From contig CAZBLP010000008.1 of the NCBI GenBank assembly GCA_964492825.1, forward strand, positions 1 to 48,281: 48,281 nt of DNA, written 5' to 3'. Each line of letters opens with the position of its first letter. Position 1 is the stretch's first letter. Shown here in pieces: positions 26,310 to 35,135 of the stretch. Both the position numbers and the translations under genes were made by a program. The notes below the pieces were generated by a model. The model saw nothing but the letters and a program-made list of their open reading frames with translations. It did no database searches and was not told the DNA's origin. Origin of the DNA: CAZBLP01 sp964492825 (GTDB lineage: Bacteria > DYJV01).

Positions 26310-27953
26310 ATGAAAAAAATTTTAAATTTATTACTATTTTTAATAATTTTAGCAGGTATCTTAGGATACCTGTTTTTTTATAAATTAGACATTGTTAAAA
26401 AATTAAAATCAAACTATTTCCTGTTATTTCATTCCAATCTTACAATAGAAAGCCTGAAAAAGGATAATCTTTTTCCTTGGAAAATTTATCTTCAGGGAGT
26501 TTCGGACAAATATTTTCATATAGATAAAATAGAGTGCAATTTATTAACCAAAAAAGTAGAGATATTTAATTCCAATTTCAGTTTTGATGAGAAAAAAGTT
26601 AAAACAATCTTAACAGATTTAAAATATTTAAATATTCCTGTTAAAAAAATTGAAATTATTGCTTTAAATATTAAAACTGACAGTTTTTCATTGAATAATT
26701 CATTTGGTAAATTTGTAATTGAAAAAAGCAATATCTCATTTGAAATATTCGGACAAATAAATGATTATTTCAGTAAAATCAAAGGAGAAATAGCTAATTT
26801 TAAAAATGTTTCCCTGAATATGGATTTTCCTGATTTTTCATTGAAAAATTTAATGAAACTTCTTAACATACCAATTAATATTACAAAAAACTTTCAAGTT
26901 TCTTCTCAGATTAATTATTTTGGGAATATAAATTCCAAATTACAGACAAAATTTAAAATAGTTTTTGATAATAATACTTTTATAGGTTTTTTAAAAAAAG
27001 ATGAGATTTCTGCAAATATTTTTAATTCAAAAATAATCTTACCTAACCAAAATGAGATAGGTTTTTCAGGACAATTTATTTCTCCTGAAAATTATAAAAT
27101 AATTCTTCAGAGCAATGATAAGATTTCAGGGAAATTCGGAGAAATTGATTTTGATAATATAAAATTTGATTTTCTATTTGAAAAAAATTCTGAAATGCAA
27201 CAGGGAAATTTGAACTTAATAGGAGATTATTTAGAAATCCCAAACAGTTCGATTTTTTTTGATAATCTTAACTTTACAAATATTAATGCAAAATTAAAAC
27301 AATTACAGATTTCAAATAATATTATACAAAATGTTGATATCTCAACAGCATACTTAGATTCGAAAGTTTCTTTTAATAAATTGAATTTTGACATAGATGA
27401 CGGCAGTTTTCTATTTTCTTATATTCCTGAAATAGATTCAAATCCCATTCAAATTGCTGCAGATATAAAAAATATAAAATTGGACAAATTTTTAAAACTT
27501 TTAAATATAAATACTAACTTCACAGGCAATTTGAATTGTTCATTTATTGCCGAAGGGAAGAATAAAAAATTTACCAATGGAAAAGGTTATTTTTTCATAG
27601 AGAATTTTTTAATATATGGTGTTGATTTGGACAATATAAGCAATGAAATTTCAGCAAACAATATTGTAAATTTTTCTTTTATAAACAGCAATAATATTGA
27701 CTTCAGTAATGAAACAGAGCATGTTAAATTTGATCTTGTTAAGGGTTTTGTAAAACCAATTGGAGATTTTTTGAAGTTTTACAAATTATCTATGATATCA
27801 AAAAAAGGTTTTCTCCTTTTAAAAGGTGATTTAGATATAAAAAATTGGAATAATCTGATTTTAAACGGGATGTTAAAGTTAAAAAAGAGCAAACAGAATA
27901 TAATTTTAAATTTAAATTTTGATAAAAAAATAGTGCAAATTATAAAAAAATGA
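26310..27953 (+). CDS. AsmA-like membrane-anchored periplasmic protein
   Basis: A 547-residue protein with an N-terminal transmembrane helix (about 3-24) and a beta-rich, Asn/Ile/Lys-rich exported body without enzymatic motifs. Composition and strand spacing resemble the 1182-residue AsmA-like protein at 20659 and the YdbH/AsmA group. I do not recognise a specific named family. It follows the LysM lipoprotein and overlaps cvpA by 4 bases, which points to an envelope operon LysM-AsmA-CvpA-FlgT-N. A role in lipid transport or outer-membrane assembly is an inference. Confidence 0.6.
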   Translation: MKKILNLLLFLIILAGILGYLFFYKLDIVKKLKSNYFLLFHSNLTIESLKKDNLFPWKIYLQGVSDKYFHIDKIECNLLTKKVEIFNSNFSFDEKKVKTILTDLKYLNIPVKKIEIIALNIKTDSFSLNNSFGKFVIEKSNISFEIFGQINDYFSKIKGEIANFKNVSLNMDFPDFSLKNLMKLLNIPINITKNFQVSSQINYFGNINSKLQTKFKIVFDNNTFIGFLKKDEISANIFNSKIILPNQNEIGFSGQFISPENYKIILQSNDKISGKFGEIDFDNIKFDFLFEKNSEMQQGNLNLIGDYLEIPNSSIFFDNLNFTNINAKLKQLQISNNIIQNVDISTAYLDSKVSFNKLNFDIDDGSFLFSYIPEIDSNPIQIAADIKNIKLDKFLKLLNINTNFTGNLNCSFIAEGKNKKFTNGKGYFFIENFLIYGVDLDNISNEISANNIVNFSFINSNNIDFSNETEHVKFDLVKGFVKPIGDFLKFYKLSMISKKGFLLLKGDLDIKNWNNLILNGMLKLKKSKQNIILNLNFDKKIVQIIKK

Positions 27954-28414
27954 TGAACGGATTAGATTTTACCATTTTACTGATTTATATTATCTTTATA
28001 ATTAAAGGGTTTATTAATGGTTTTTTCTCTACTCTTTTAACATTAATTGTAATAGCAGGATCTTTATTCCTATCAATTCAATCTCCCATGCTTCTCAAAA
28101 GTGTTCCTATGTTTAATACAGGGAAAGATGCTATGATATTAACTGTTATTTCATTTTTTATTTTACTGTTTTTTGGATTATTCTTGAAACATAAATTTTT
28201 TAAACCATTAGTTGATTTTAAGTTATTTAATGCTTTAGATAAAATTTTAGGTGTTTTTTTGGGATTTGTCAAATCTACTTTAGTGGTTTTTGGGATTTGT
28301 TATATATTGATGTTCTTTTCAAATGCCTCTTTTATCCAACAATCTAAATTTTTTCCATACATAGAAAAATACAGTTCAACAGTTTTTAATTATGTACAAA
28401 AAAATCATAATTAA
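27950..28414 (+). CDS. cvpA: CvpA-family membrane protein
   Basis: A 154-residue inner-membrane protein with four predicted helices (about 5-22, 28-45, 62-82, 105-130) and the CvpA pattern DFTILLIYIIFIIKGFINGF, then LDKILGVFLGFVKS. CvpA is linked to envelope stress, colicin V production in the original report, and cell-wall integrity. It starts with overlapping ATGATG at the stop of the upstream gene, and its last 23 bases overlap the following gene. The family call is good. Confidence 0.85.
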   Translation: MMNGLDFTILLIYIIFIIKGFINGFFSTLLTLIVIAGSLFLSIQSPMLLKSVPMFNTGKDAMILTVISFFILLFFGLFLKHKFFKPLVDFKLFNALDKILGVFLGFVKSTLVVFGICYILMFFSNASFIQQSKFFPYIEKYSSTVFNYVQKNHN

Positions 28415-29411
28415 TATAATTTTTTTATTTTTTTTTACAACTCTACTGTCAGCAGATCAGACAATTACAATAGAATCCACAGGCATTAGCGTTATAAAAG
28501 GCGATGTTGGCTCTTCAAGGCAGAATGCATTAAATGATGCATTTAAAAAAGCTATAAAAAAAGTTTTAAAAGAAGTGTTGAATATATCAGATAGTGAATC
28601 TATTGGTCCTATAATTTCATCTCCCACGAAATTTATCAATGGTTATGAAATTGTTGAAGAAAAGCAGATAGGCAATATTTTGAATGAAAAGATTAAAAGT
28701 ATTGTTAATTTAGCTTTAATAGAAAAAATAGTTAATAAAAAAAGCTCGTCCAAATTGATATATATTGCTGTCTTCTGTTCTAAAGAAAACAGTAATTTTG
28801 AAATTGATACCAAATGTAGCAATTTTATAAAAAACAGTATAAAAAATATTCCTAATACGATTTTTTTACCATATCAAAATAATTTAAATGATAGTTTAGC
28901 TGAAATAAAAGATTTGCTTATTTTAGTTAAATATAATTTATTTCAAGAGAAAAAAGTATTCAGTATTTCCATGGAATTTGACAATCTTACCATTGATTTA
29001 AAGTGTCTTGACAGTAAAAGTCAGGAGCTCTTTTCAAAACATTATCAATTAAAAATTTTAAAAAAATTCGACGAAAGTGTGTTTGATAAAATAGACAGTC
29101 CTGTTAATGAATCAATTAAAAATTTATTAACTAATGTAGTTGAAAAACTGCAAAAAGAATATCAGACGGAGAGTCAGGCATTTGAATATTATCTGGTTGT
29201 AAAATCGCCGAACACTTATTATAATATAAAAAATGTTACAGATTTGCTTGATAAATTTAATATAAATTATACACTTGAAAAGATTGAAAACAGAAAATTT
29301 GTTTATGTTATAAAGGGAAAAAGCAAAGAAGAGGTTTTAAAAATATTCAGATTTGCGAATTTTAAGTTTAAATATATAAAGGCTGATAAAGATATAATTG
29401 TGGAATTTTAG
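28392..29411 (+). CDS. Secreted protein with FlgT-N-like domain
   Basis: A 339-residue protein with a signal peptide (residues 1-20, ending LLSADQ) and an N-terminal domain matching the flagellar assembly protein T N-terminal fold: ESTGISVIKGDVGSSRQNALNDAFKKAIKKVL. The remainder is unassigned and has a C-terminal alpha/beta segment. Such proteins occur far from flagellar genes in many anaerobes, and no flagellar gene is nearby, so a general envelope role is more likely. Its start lies 23 bases inside cvpA. Confidence 0.65.
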   Translation: MYKKIIINIIFLFFFTTLLSADQTITIESTGISVIKGDVGSSRQNALNDAFKKAIKKVLKEVLNISDSESIGPIISSPTKFINGYEIVEEKQIGNILNEKIKSIVNLALIEKIVNKKSSSKLIYIAVFCSKENSNFEIDTKCSNFIKNSIKNIPNTIFLPYQNNLNDSLAEIKDLLILVKYNLFQEKKVFSISMEFDNLTIDLKCLDSKSQELFSKHYQLKILKKFDESVFDKIDSPVNESIKNLLTNVVEKLQKEYQTESQAFEYYLVVKSPNTYYNIKNVTDLLDKFNINYTLEKIENRKFVYVIKGKSKEEVLKIFRFANFKFKYIKADKDIIVEF

Positions 29412-31069
29412 ATTTTTCCTGATTTTATAATTCCGTAAATAAGCCATAAACCAAGAAAAAATGCAAATATAAAACCTGAAATGCCAATAATTGAAATACC
29501 GTTAACAGAAGGTCCAATATCTGATTTAATAAATATTGAAGATGCAATAATAGTGGAAGATATAATAAAACTTAATACCAGCCTGTTTGTTGCCCTGTCC
29601 ATTTCTCTAATAAAATCATCAAGGCCTTTATGATGAAATTTTATTTCCAACCTGTTTTTCTTTAAAAGTTTTAAAACATCAGAAAGTGAGAACGGTATGT
29701 CTTCGGTAACTTCCTTAATTTCCTGAAGTTTTTTCAGAGCTTTTTTCTTTAATGTTTTAATGTTATTCTCTTTATTTAAAACATCTTTAACTAATTTTTT
29801 TGCATTGTCAAAAATATTAAATTCAGGATCCATATTTTTTAAAATAGCTTCCATAGTTATCATGGTTTTATCCAGCAATACATAGTCTACTATTATTTTT
29901 ATCTGATATTTTCTTAAAAGTCTTAACAATTCTTTTAAAATTTTCCCTATATAAAAATTTTTCAAAGAAACATTGTAGTAGGTATCAAGAAAATCAAGCA
30001 GATTTTTTTTAAACTTGGTTAAATTTTCAACATGGAAATCATCACTCATGTTACTTAATATTTTAACTATTTTGTCAACATCTTTATTTGCAATTGCAAG
30101 AATCAATCCACCAATATTAACCTTCATTTCTTCTGTAAAACGTCCCATCATACCAAAGTCAATATATGCAACTCTGCCGTCTTTTAGTACAAATATATTG
30201 CCTGGATGCGGATCTGCATGGAAAAAGCCGTAGATAAGCACTTGCTCTATAACTTTCTTACTCCATTGATTGGCAATGTATTTTAAGTTGTAATTTGCTC
30301 TTTTTAATGCAGAGAGATTGTTTATTTTAATACCTTCAATATATTCAATAACCATATAGTGTTCGTTGCACAGGTCTTCGTAAACTTTCGGAATAAAGAT
30401 AAAATCATCGTTTTCATAAATTTTTCTGAAATTTTTAATATTTTGAAGTTCATGGAAAAAGTCCAATTCTTTTGTAATAATTTCTTCAAATTCTTCCACA
30501 AGATCATAAGGTCTTAAAAATTTCATTTCAGGAATGTAGGTTTCTAAAAGAGTTGCAAATTGTTTTAAAAGCATAATATCAGTTGAAACTGTTTCATCAA
30601 TATTAGGTCTTTTAATTTTAATAACAACATCTTCGTTGTTTTTTAATGTTGCTTTATGAACTTGGGCAATTGAAGCTGATGCTATTGGGATTGGGTCAAT
30701 ATGTTGAAAATCATCTGAAATATATTTTTTTATATTTTCAAAAGGAAAAGGTGCAACTTTATCCTGTAATTTTTCAAGCTCTTTTATCCAATTTTCAGGC
30801 AGAATATCTTCTCTTATACTTAAAACCTGTCCAAGTTTTATAAAAGTAGGGCCTAATTCTTGAAGAGCAAGCCTGAATCTTCTTTCATTGCTTAATTGCT
30901 CAAAATCTTTATTTTTTTTGAATTTTAAAACATTTTTACTTAAATAAAAGTAGTAATCTAATTTTAATTCACTTAAAATACCGCCAAAGCCGTATTTAAC
31001 AAGTATCGGAATAATTTGGTTTAATCTTTTAAGCTTTTTATATGTTTTTGCAAGTTGAAAAATATTCAT
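29408..31069 (-). CDS. ubiB: UbiB/ABC1 atypical kinase-like protein
   Basis: A 553-residue ADCK/UbiB-family protein. It has the KxGQ-like LGPTFIKLGQVLSIRED, the A-rich loop SASIAQVHKA, the Lys in VVIKIKRP, FHADPHPGNIF and the metal-binding YIDFGMMGR, and two C-terminal transmembrane helices. UbiB supports quinone (here possibly menaquinone) biosynthesis or lipid-quinone trafficking. It is the last gene of the GntR-U32-MscS operon, overlapping the phasin-like gene by 4 bases and the convergent FlgT-N gene by 4 bases. Confidence 0.92.
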   Translation of the reverse strand: MNIFQLAKTYKKLKRLNQIIPILVKYGFGGILSELKLDYYFYLSKNVLKFKKNKDFEQLSNERRFRLALQELGPTFIKLGQVLSIREDILPENWIKELEKLQDKVAPFPFENIKKYISDDFQHIDPIPIASASIAQVHKATLKNNEDVVIKIKRPNIDETVSTDIMLLKQFATLLETYIPEMKFLRPYDLVEEFEEIITKELDFFHELQNIKNFRKIYENDDFIFIPKVYEDLCNEHYMVIEYIEGIKINNLSALKRANYNLKYIANQWSKKVIEQVLIYGFFHADPHPGNIFVLKDGRVAYIDFGMMGRFTEEMKVNIGGLILAIANKDVDKIVKILSNMSDDFHVENLTKFKKNLLDFLDTYYNVSLKNFYIGKILKELLRLLRKYQIKIIVDYVLLDKTMITMEAILKNMDPEFNIFDNAKKLVKDVLNKENNIKTLKKKALKKLQEIKEVTEDIPFSLSDVLKLLKKNRLEIKFHHKGLDDFIREMDRATNRLVLSFIISSTIIASSIFIKSDIGPSVNGISIIGISGFIFAFFLGLWLIYGIIKSGKI

Positions 31070-31362
31070 TTATTTATCTTAGATTCTATTTCTTCAAGCC
31101 TTTTTGTAATCTTTTCCAAATCGCTTTTTTTTGCAAGACCTGCTCTTTCTATACATTTATTAATTTGAATATCAATTTTTTTCTCCAAATCTTTAAGAAA
31201 ATCTTGATACCTTTCTTTGAATTTTCCTAATAAGTCCTTACCTTCTTTTTCCGTAATTTCACCTTTTTCAATAAAAGATTCAATGTTTTTTCTGAATTTC
31301 TCTTCTGTTAAAGCTAACAGACCTATGCCTGCGAGAAATGATTTTCTTAAAAAATCTTCCAT
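31066..31362 (-). CDS. Phasin-like small coiled-coil protein
   Basis: A 98-residue, mostly helical protein with a short hydrophobic N-terminal stretch (AGIGLLALTEEK) and heptad-rich KxxxxE segments (LEEIESKI at the end). It resembles PhaF/phasin-superfamily proteins often found beside ubiB. No PHA synthase is seen. It overlaps ubiB by 4 bases and follows mscS by one base, so it is co-translated. The name should be read as fold-level only; the true role is unknown. Confidence 0.65.
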   Translation of the reverse strand: MEDFLRKSFLAGIGLLALTEEKFRKNIESFIEKGEITEKEGKDLLGKFKERYQDFLKDLEKKIDIQINKCIERAGLAKKSDLEKITKRLEEIESKINK

Positions 31363-31363
31363 T

Positions 31364-32440
31364 TTATCCCTCCTTTTTAAGTTTAAGCGGTTGATTCTCT
31401 ATATATAAAGAAGTTGAAGGAAATGCAAACTCAAGTCCGCTGTTTTCCACAATTTTTTTTATTTTAAAATTAACATCTTCTCTAACTTCCAAGTACTTTT
31501 TCCAATTTGTTGTAATTGTAAAAAAGTATAAAAATATATTTAAGGAGCTTTCTGCAAATTCGTTAAAATATACAAAAATAGTATCTTTATGTATGTCTGG
31601 ATGGTTTTCAAGCATTAATCTTATTTTATCAATACATTCTTTTAGTTTATCTGCAGGGCTGTCATACTTTAACCCTAATTGATATGTTATTCTTCTTTTT
31701 CCCATTTTAGACCAATTAGTTATTGAATCATTTGCTAATTGTGAATTAGGGACAGAAATCAGAGCCTGTGCGAAAGTTCTTATTTTTGTGCTTCTAAAAC
31801 CAATATCCTCAACAACACCTTCAATGTTTGACGTTTGTATCCAATCTCCTATTTTAAACGGGGTATCAAGTAAAATCATCAGACTACCAAAAAAATTTGC
31901 TACAGTATCTTTTGCTGCAAGTGCTACAGCAACACCACCAATACCGAGACCAGTGATAAGAGCGCCAATATTAATACCCCATTCCTGTATGATTAAAAGA
32001 AAGCCGAGTATAAATACAGTAACCTTTATGAATTTATTAAAAACAGGTAGAAAATTTAAAGCAGTGTCTAATTTTTTTTTCAAAAAAATAGTTTTTAAAG
32101 CTTTATCAAAAATTATTTCACTTCTGTATAAAATCCAACAAAATTCAAATATTATAAAACTTTTCAAAATTTTTATTAAAAAAGTCTCAATTTTAACATT
32201 TGTAATTAAAATTTCAGATATGGCAAAAATGCCTAAAAAAAGAATCATTGCATTAACAGGTGGTTCAAATATATTTAAAATATCGTTATCAACATTTGTT
32301 TTGGTTTTATTTGTTAATTTTCTAAGCATAGGCAATATAACAAAAGAAAAAATGTATCTTACAACAAGGGAAGCAAGTAAAATACATGCAACTAAAATTA
32401 ATTTTTTCATATCCACTTGTAATCCGAAAAATTCTTTCAT
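31364..32440 (-). CDS. MscS-family mechanosensitive ion channel
   Basis: A 358-residue small-conductance channel. There are about four or five transmembrane helices; the pore helix is the Gly/Ala-rich GLGIGGVAVALAAKDTVANF, followed by the beta domain signature LLDTPFKIGDWIQ and the C-terminal alpha/beta domain (RTFAQALISVPNSQL). It would release osmolytes on hypo-osmotic shock. The ATG overlaps the peptidase U32 stop region by 4 bases. The length is longer than E. coli MscS (286) because of extra N-terminal helices, as in many YbdG/MSCC-like members. Confidence 0.9.
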   Translation of the reverse strand: MKEFFGLQVDMKKLILVACILLASLVVRYIFSFVILPMLRKLTNKTKTNVDNDILNIFEPPVNAMILFLGIFAISEILITNVKIETFLIKILKSFIIFEFCWILYRSEIIFDKALKTIFLKKKLDTALNFLPVFNKFIKVTVFILGFLLIIQEWGINIGALITGLGIGGVAVALAAKDTVANFFGSLMILLDTPFKIGDWIQTSNIEGVVEDIGFRSTKIRTFAQALISVPNSQLANDSITNWSKMGKRRITYQLGLKYDSPADKLKECIDKIRLMLENHPDIHKDTIFVYFNEFAESSLNIFLYFFTITTNWKKYLEVREDVNFKIKKIVENSGLEFAFPSTSLYIENQPLKLKKEG

Positions 32441-33648
32441 GCGATTTTCTTCCTTAAAATTGAGTAAACAGGTATTTTATTGGTGTCTGTTTTTATATAA
32501 AATATATTCATTGGCTGAACAAAATCAAGAGGTTCTCCGGTAACATCAAATATTTCATCCAAAGTTATATTAAAATTTTCAAAATTTTTTGTTATTATTT
32601 CTAAATTTTCATTTTTGAAAATTTTATTTCGAGACTCTATAATTAATTTATCTTCTTTTTTTTCTTTTATTATGCCCATAAATTGATAGTTCCTAATATA
32701 ACCTGAAGATTCAAAATTTTCCATATTTAAATTGTTTCGCTTTTCAAAAAAACCTTTTGTATATCCTCTGTTGCTAACTGAATTTAACTCATCTATCCAT
32801 TTGTTTTTTATTTTAAATTTTTCAGGATTGTCATAAAAAGAATTAATAGCTTCTCTATATACTCTTAAAACATTTGCAAGATAATAGATACTTTTCATTC
32901 TCCCTTCTATTTTAAGGGAATTTATACCTGCTTCAATTAATTCCGGCAAATAATATATTCCGCAAAGATCTTTTGAATTAAAAAGATAAGTGCCTCTGTT
33001 ATCTTCAAAAACTTCAAAATATTCTCCCTCTCTTGTTTCTTCTGTAATAAAATATTTCCATCTGCATGGATGAGTGCATTCACCTTTATTAGAGGGTCTG
33101 GTTGTAAGAAAATTGCTAAATAAACACCTTCCTGAAAGAGACATGCACATTGCACCGTGAATGAAAATTTCAAGTTCAACAGAGTTATTTTTTTTCCTTA
33201 TATTTTTAATATCTCTTAATGAAAGCTCTCGTGCAAGATTCAGCCTTTTTATACCTATATTATGCCAAAAATTAACTGTCAAAGAATTGGTTGTATTTGC
33301 TTGAGTACTTAAATGAATAGGAACATCAGGCATAAAATTTTTTACAAGTGTAATTATTCCGGGATCAGATACAATAAAACCGTGGGGTTTAAATTCCCCT
33401 TTATTATCCAAAAATCTGAGAATTTCATCAATATCTTCTTCATAAGGATAGATATTTAATGTTAAATATATTTTTTTGTTTAATTTATCTGCTAAATCTC
33501 TTGCCTGTTTTAATTCTTCAAGAGTAAAATTACCTGATAAATTTCTTAAGCTGAATTTCTTAAATCCAAGATATGCTGCATCAGCACCATATTCAAAAGC
33601 AAATTTTAATTTTTCAAAATTTCCTGCTGGTGCAAGTAATTCTACCAT
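32437..33648 (-). CDS. Peptidase U32 family protein (YegQ/TrhP-like)
   Basis: A 403-residue U32 protein. It begins ELLAPAGNFEKLKFAFEYGADAAY-like, then has the family signature around residues 160-210: EIFIHGAMCMSLSGRC, GECTHPCRWKY, with a further Cys in SKDLCG. These cysteines coordinate an Fe-S cluster in TrhP and RlhA relatives, which hydroxylate tRNA U34 or 23S rRNA with prephenate. It is usually annotated as collagenase-like protease, which is probably misleading. It overlaps the second GntR gene by 7 bases. Confidence 0.88.
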   Translation of the reverse strand: MVELLAPAGNFEKLKFAFEYGADAAYLGFKKFSLRNLSGNFTLEELKQARDLADKLNKKIYLTLNIYPYEEDIDEILRFLDNKGEFKPHGFIVSDPGIITLVKNFMPDVPIHLSTQANTTNSLTVNFWHNIGIKRLNLARELSLRDIKNIRKKNNSVELEIFIHGAMCMSLSGRCLFSNFLTTRPSNKGECTHPCRWKYFITEETREGEYFEVFEDNRGTYLFNSKDLCGIYYLPELIEAGINSLKIEGRMKSIYYLANVLRVYREAINSFYDNPEKFKIKNKWIDELNSVSNRGYTKGFFEKRNNLNMENFESSGYIRNYQFMGIIKEKKEDKLIIESRNKIFKNENLEIITKNFENFNITLDEIFDVTGEPLDFVQPMNIFYIKTDTNKIPVYSILRKKIA

Positions 33649-34307
33649 GTCATCTTTTCACACATCTTTTGGCCTATATCCAAAATATACTTTTCATAAA
33701 CTTCTCTTAATTTATTGAAATCTTGTTTTTTTAGTAAAACAATGATCTCTTCTTGGAAATATATAATGTTATTCAGAATTTCAGGAAATTTAAAACAGAA
33801 ATATCTGTATCTTACAATATGGTTGTTCATTTTAAGATTAATGTCAAGCAGGTATTGATTAGTACAATTTTTTGATAAAGTATTATTAAATTTGTCAAAT
33901 TCTTTGAAAAATTTTGCTATGTCAAGTTTTTCAAGATATTTTTTCTCATTTTCAATATAATTTGAAAGTTTTTCAATTTCTTTTTCAGATAATTTCTGAG
34001 CTGCTTTGAATACTCCAAAAGCTTCTATTACACCTTTTAATTCAAATGTATTAATAATGTCCTTTTTGGAATAAGATTTTACAACAGAGCCTTTTCTCGG
34101 TATTAATTCAATAAATCCTTCGCATTCAAGCAATCGTATGGCTTCTCTTATAGGTGTTCTGCTTATTTTTAGCTCCTCTGAAAGTGTGGCTTCTGAAACT
34201 TTATCTCCTGGTTTTAATTCGCCGTTTATGATTTTATCCCTAATATAATTGACAATTTTATCAGGCAGAACTTTATGGTCAATAGGTGATGAAAATGAAT
34301 TCTTCAT
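33642..34307 (-). CDS. GntR-family regulator (FadR/FCD type), second copy
   Basis: A 221-residue transcription factor. The winged helix-turn-helix is at about 15-85 (LKPGDKVSEATLSEELKISRTPIREAIRLLE, wing RKGSVV), followed by an FCD-type all-helical effector domain that is short and low in the usual metal-binding His residues, so it may bind no metal. It starts immediately after the stop of the upstream GntR gene and overlaps U32 by 7 bases. Two adjacent related regulators suggest duplication and possibly a heterodimer. Likely controls its own operon. Confidence 0.88.
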   Translation of the reverse strand: MKNSFSSPIDHKVLPDKIVNYIRDKIINGELKPGDKVSEATLSEELKISRTPIREAIRLLECEGFIELIPRKGSVVKSYSKKDIINTFELKGVIEAFGVFKAAQKLSEKEIEKLSNYIENEKKYLEKLDIAKFFKEFDKFNNTLSKNCTNQYLLDINLKMNNHIVRYRYFCFKFPEILNNIIYFQEEIIVLLKKQDFNKLREVYEKYILDIGQKMCEKMTW

Positions 34308-34976
34308 TTATTGCTCCTTATTAATATAATATTTTTTAATTAATTGTGCACCTAATTCTGCATTTTTCTTAATGGAGTCTGAAATTAATCTGATATTTTT
34401 ATTTTTAAAAGCATCAATTATTTCCTCGTGTTGTTTGACAACTTCATCTATGAAGTTAGTATGCTCCACCATTAATCTGAATCTTAAATATCTTTTTGTA
34501 AGATTATCTAAAATTTCTATGAGCAATTTATTATTACTGAGAAGTATAAATTTTCTGTGAAATTGATTGTGTATTTTATTAAAATTTTCCAAAGTGGTAT
34601 TTTCTTCTTTAGCAATATTTTTAAGTTTATTATTAAGTTCTTCCAATTCTTTTATGTCAGAATGTTTGAAATTTTCCACAGCAAGCCTGCCAGCAAGAGC
34701 CTCAAGCGCACCTTTTATTTGATAAAACTCCAAAACAGTCTGTTCGTTAAGATCTGTAATAATTGCACCTTTTCTCGGAAGAATAGTGAGAAAGCCTTCA
34801 CTTTCCAATTTTCTGAAAGCCTCTCTAATAGGTGTCCTGCTAATGCCGTATTTTTTGGAAATTTCCATTTCAGTAAGCCTTCTGCCTGGTTCCAACTCCC
34901 TTTCCAAAATGGCTTTCCTAATAATATGGTAAATTTTGTCTCTTAATGGCAGATGGTTTTCTAATATATTTGTCAA
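34308..34976 (-). CDS. GntR-family regulator (FadR/FCD type), first copy
   Basis: A 222-residue transcription factor with an N-terminal winged helix (residues 10-80: ELEPGRRLTEMEISKKYGISRTPIREAFRKLE, wing RKGAIITDL) and an FCD-like helical C terminus (about 85-215) containing His residues in KIHNQFHRKF and VKQHEEIIDAF that suit a metal-binding FCD domain. It is the first gene of the six-gene operon and lies 159 bases from the divergent aminotransferase. A palindrome in that gap is the likely operator. Confidence 0.9.
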   Translation of the reverse strand: MTNILENHLPLRDKIYHIIRKAILERELEPGRRLTEMEISKKYGISRTPIREAFRKLESEGFLTILPRKGAIITDLNEQTVLEFYQIKGALEALAGRLAVENFKHSDIKELEELNNKLKNIAKEENTTLENFNKIHNQFHRKFILLSNNKLLIEILDNLTKRYLRFRLMVEHTNFIDEVVKQHEEIIDAFKNKNIRLISDSIKKNAELGAQLIKKYYINKEQ

Positions 34977-35006
34977 GGCATTTCTCCTTTTATAAATTCT
35001 ATTTTA

Positions 35007-35020
35007 TTTTGTATACAAAA
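35007..35020. promoter_or_regulatory. Palindromic GntR-type operator candidate
   Basis: TTTTGTATACAAAA is a perfect 14-base palindrome located 31 bases upstream of the GntR gene on the minus strand and 116 bases upstream of the divergent aminotransferase. Many FadR-subfamily GntR proteins bind sites built on TTGTATACAA. It likely mediates autoregulation. The rest of the gap (34977-35135) is AT-rich and shows no gene. Confidence 0.5.
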
Positions 35021-35135
35021 AACCAAAAAAAATTACAAGAATTTTTTAAAATAAATATTAAATATATTGTAAAAATCTGATTATTGTAATATAAAAATCT
35101 ATAAATTCAATAAAATCCATTAACAGAGGTAGTTA

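Noticed and set aside
31788..32543. Long plus-strand open frame opposite mscS
   Set aside because: It mirrors the mscS coding frame, has no ribosome site and no recognisable domain; AT-rich antisense frames of this size are common here.
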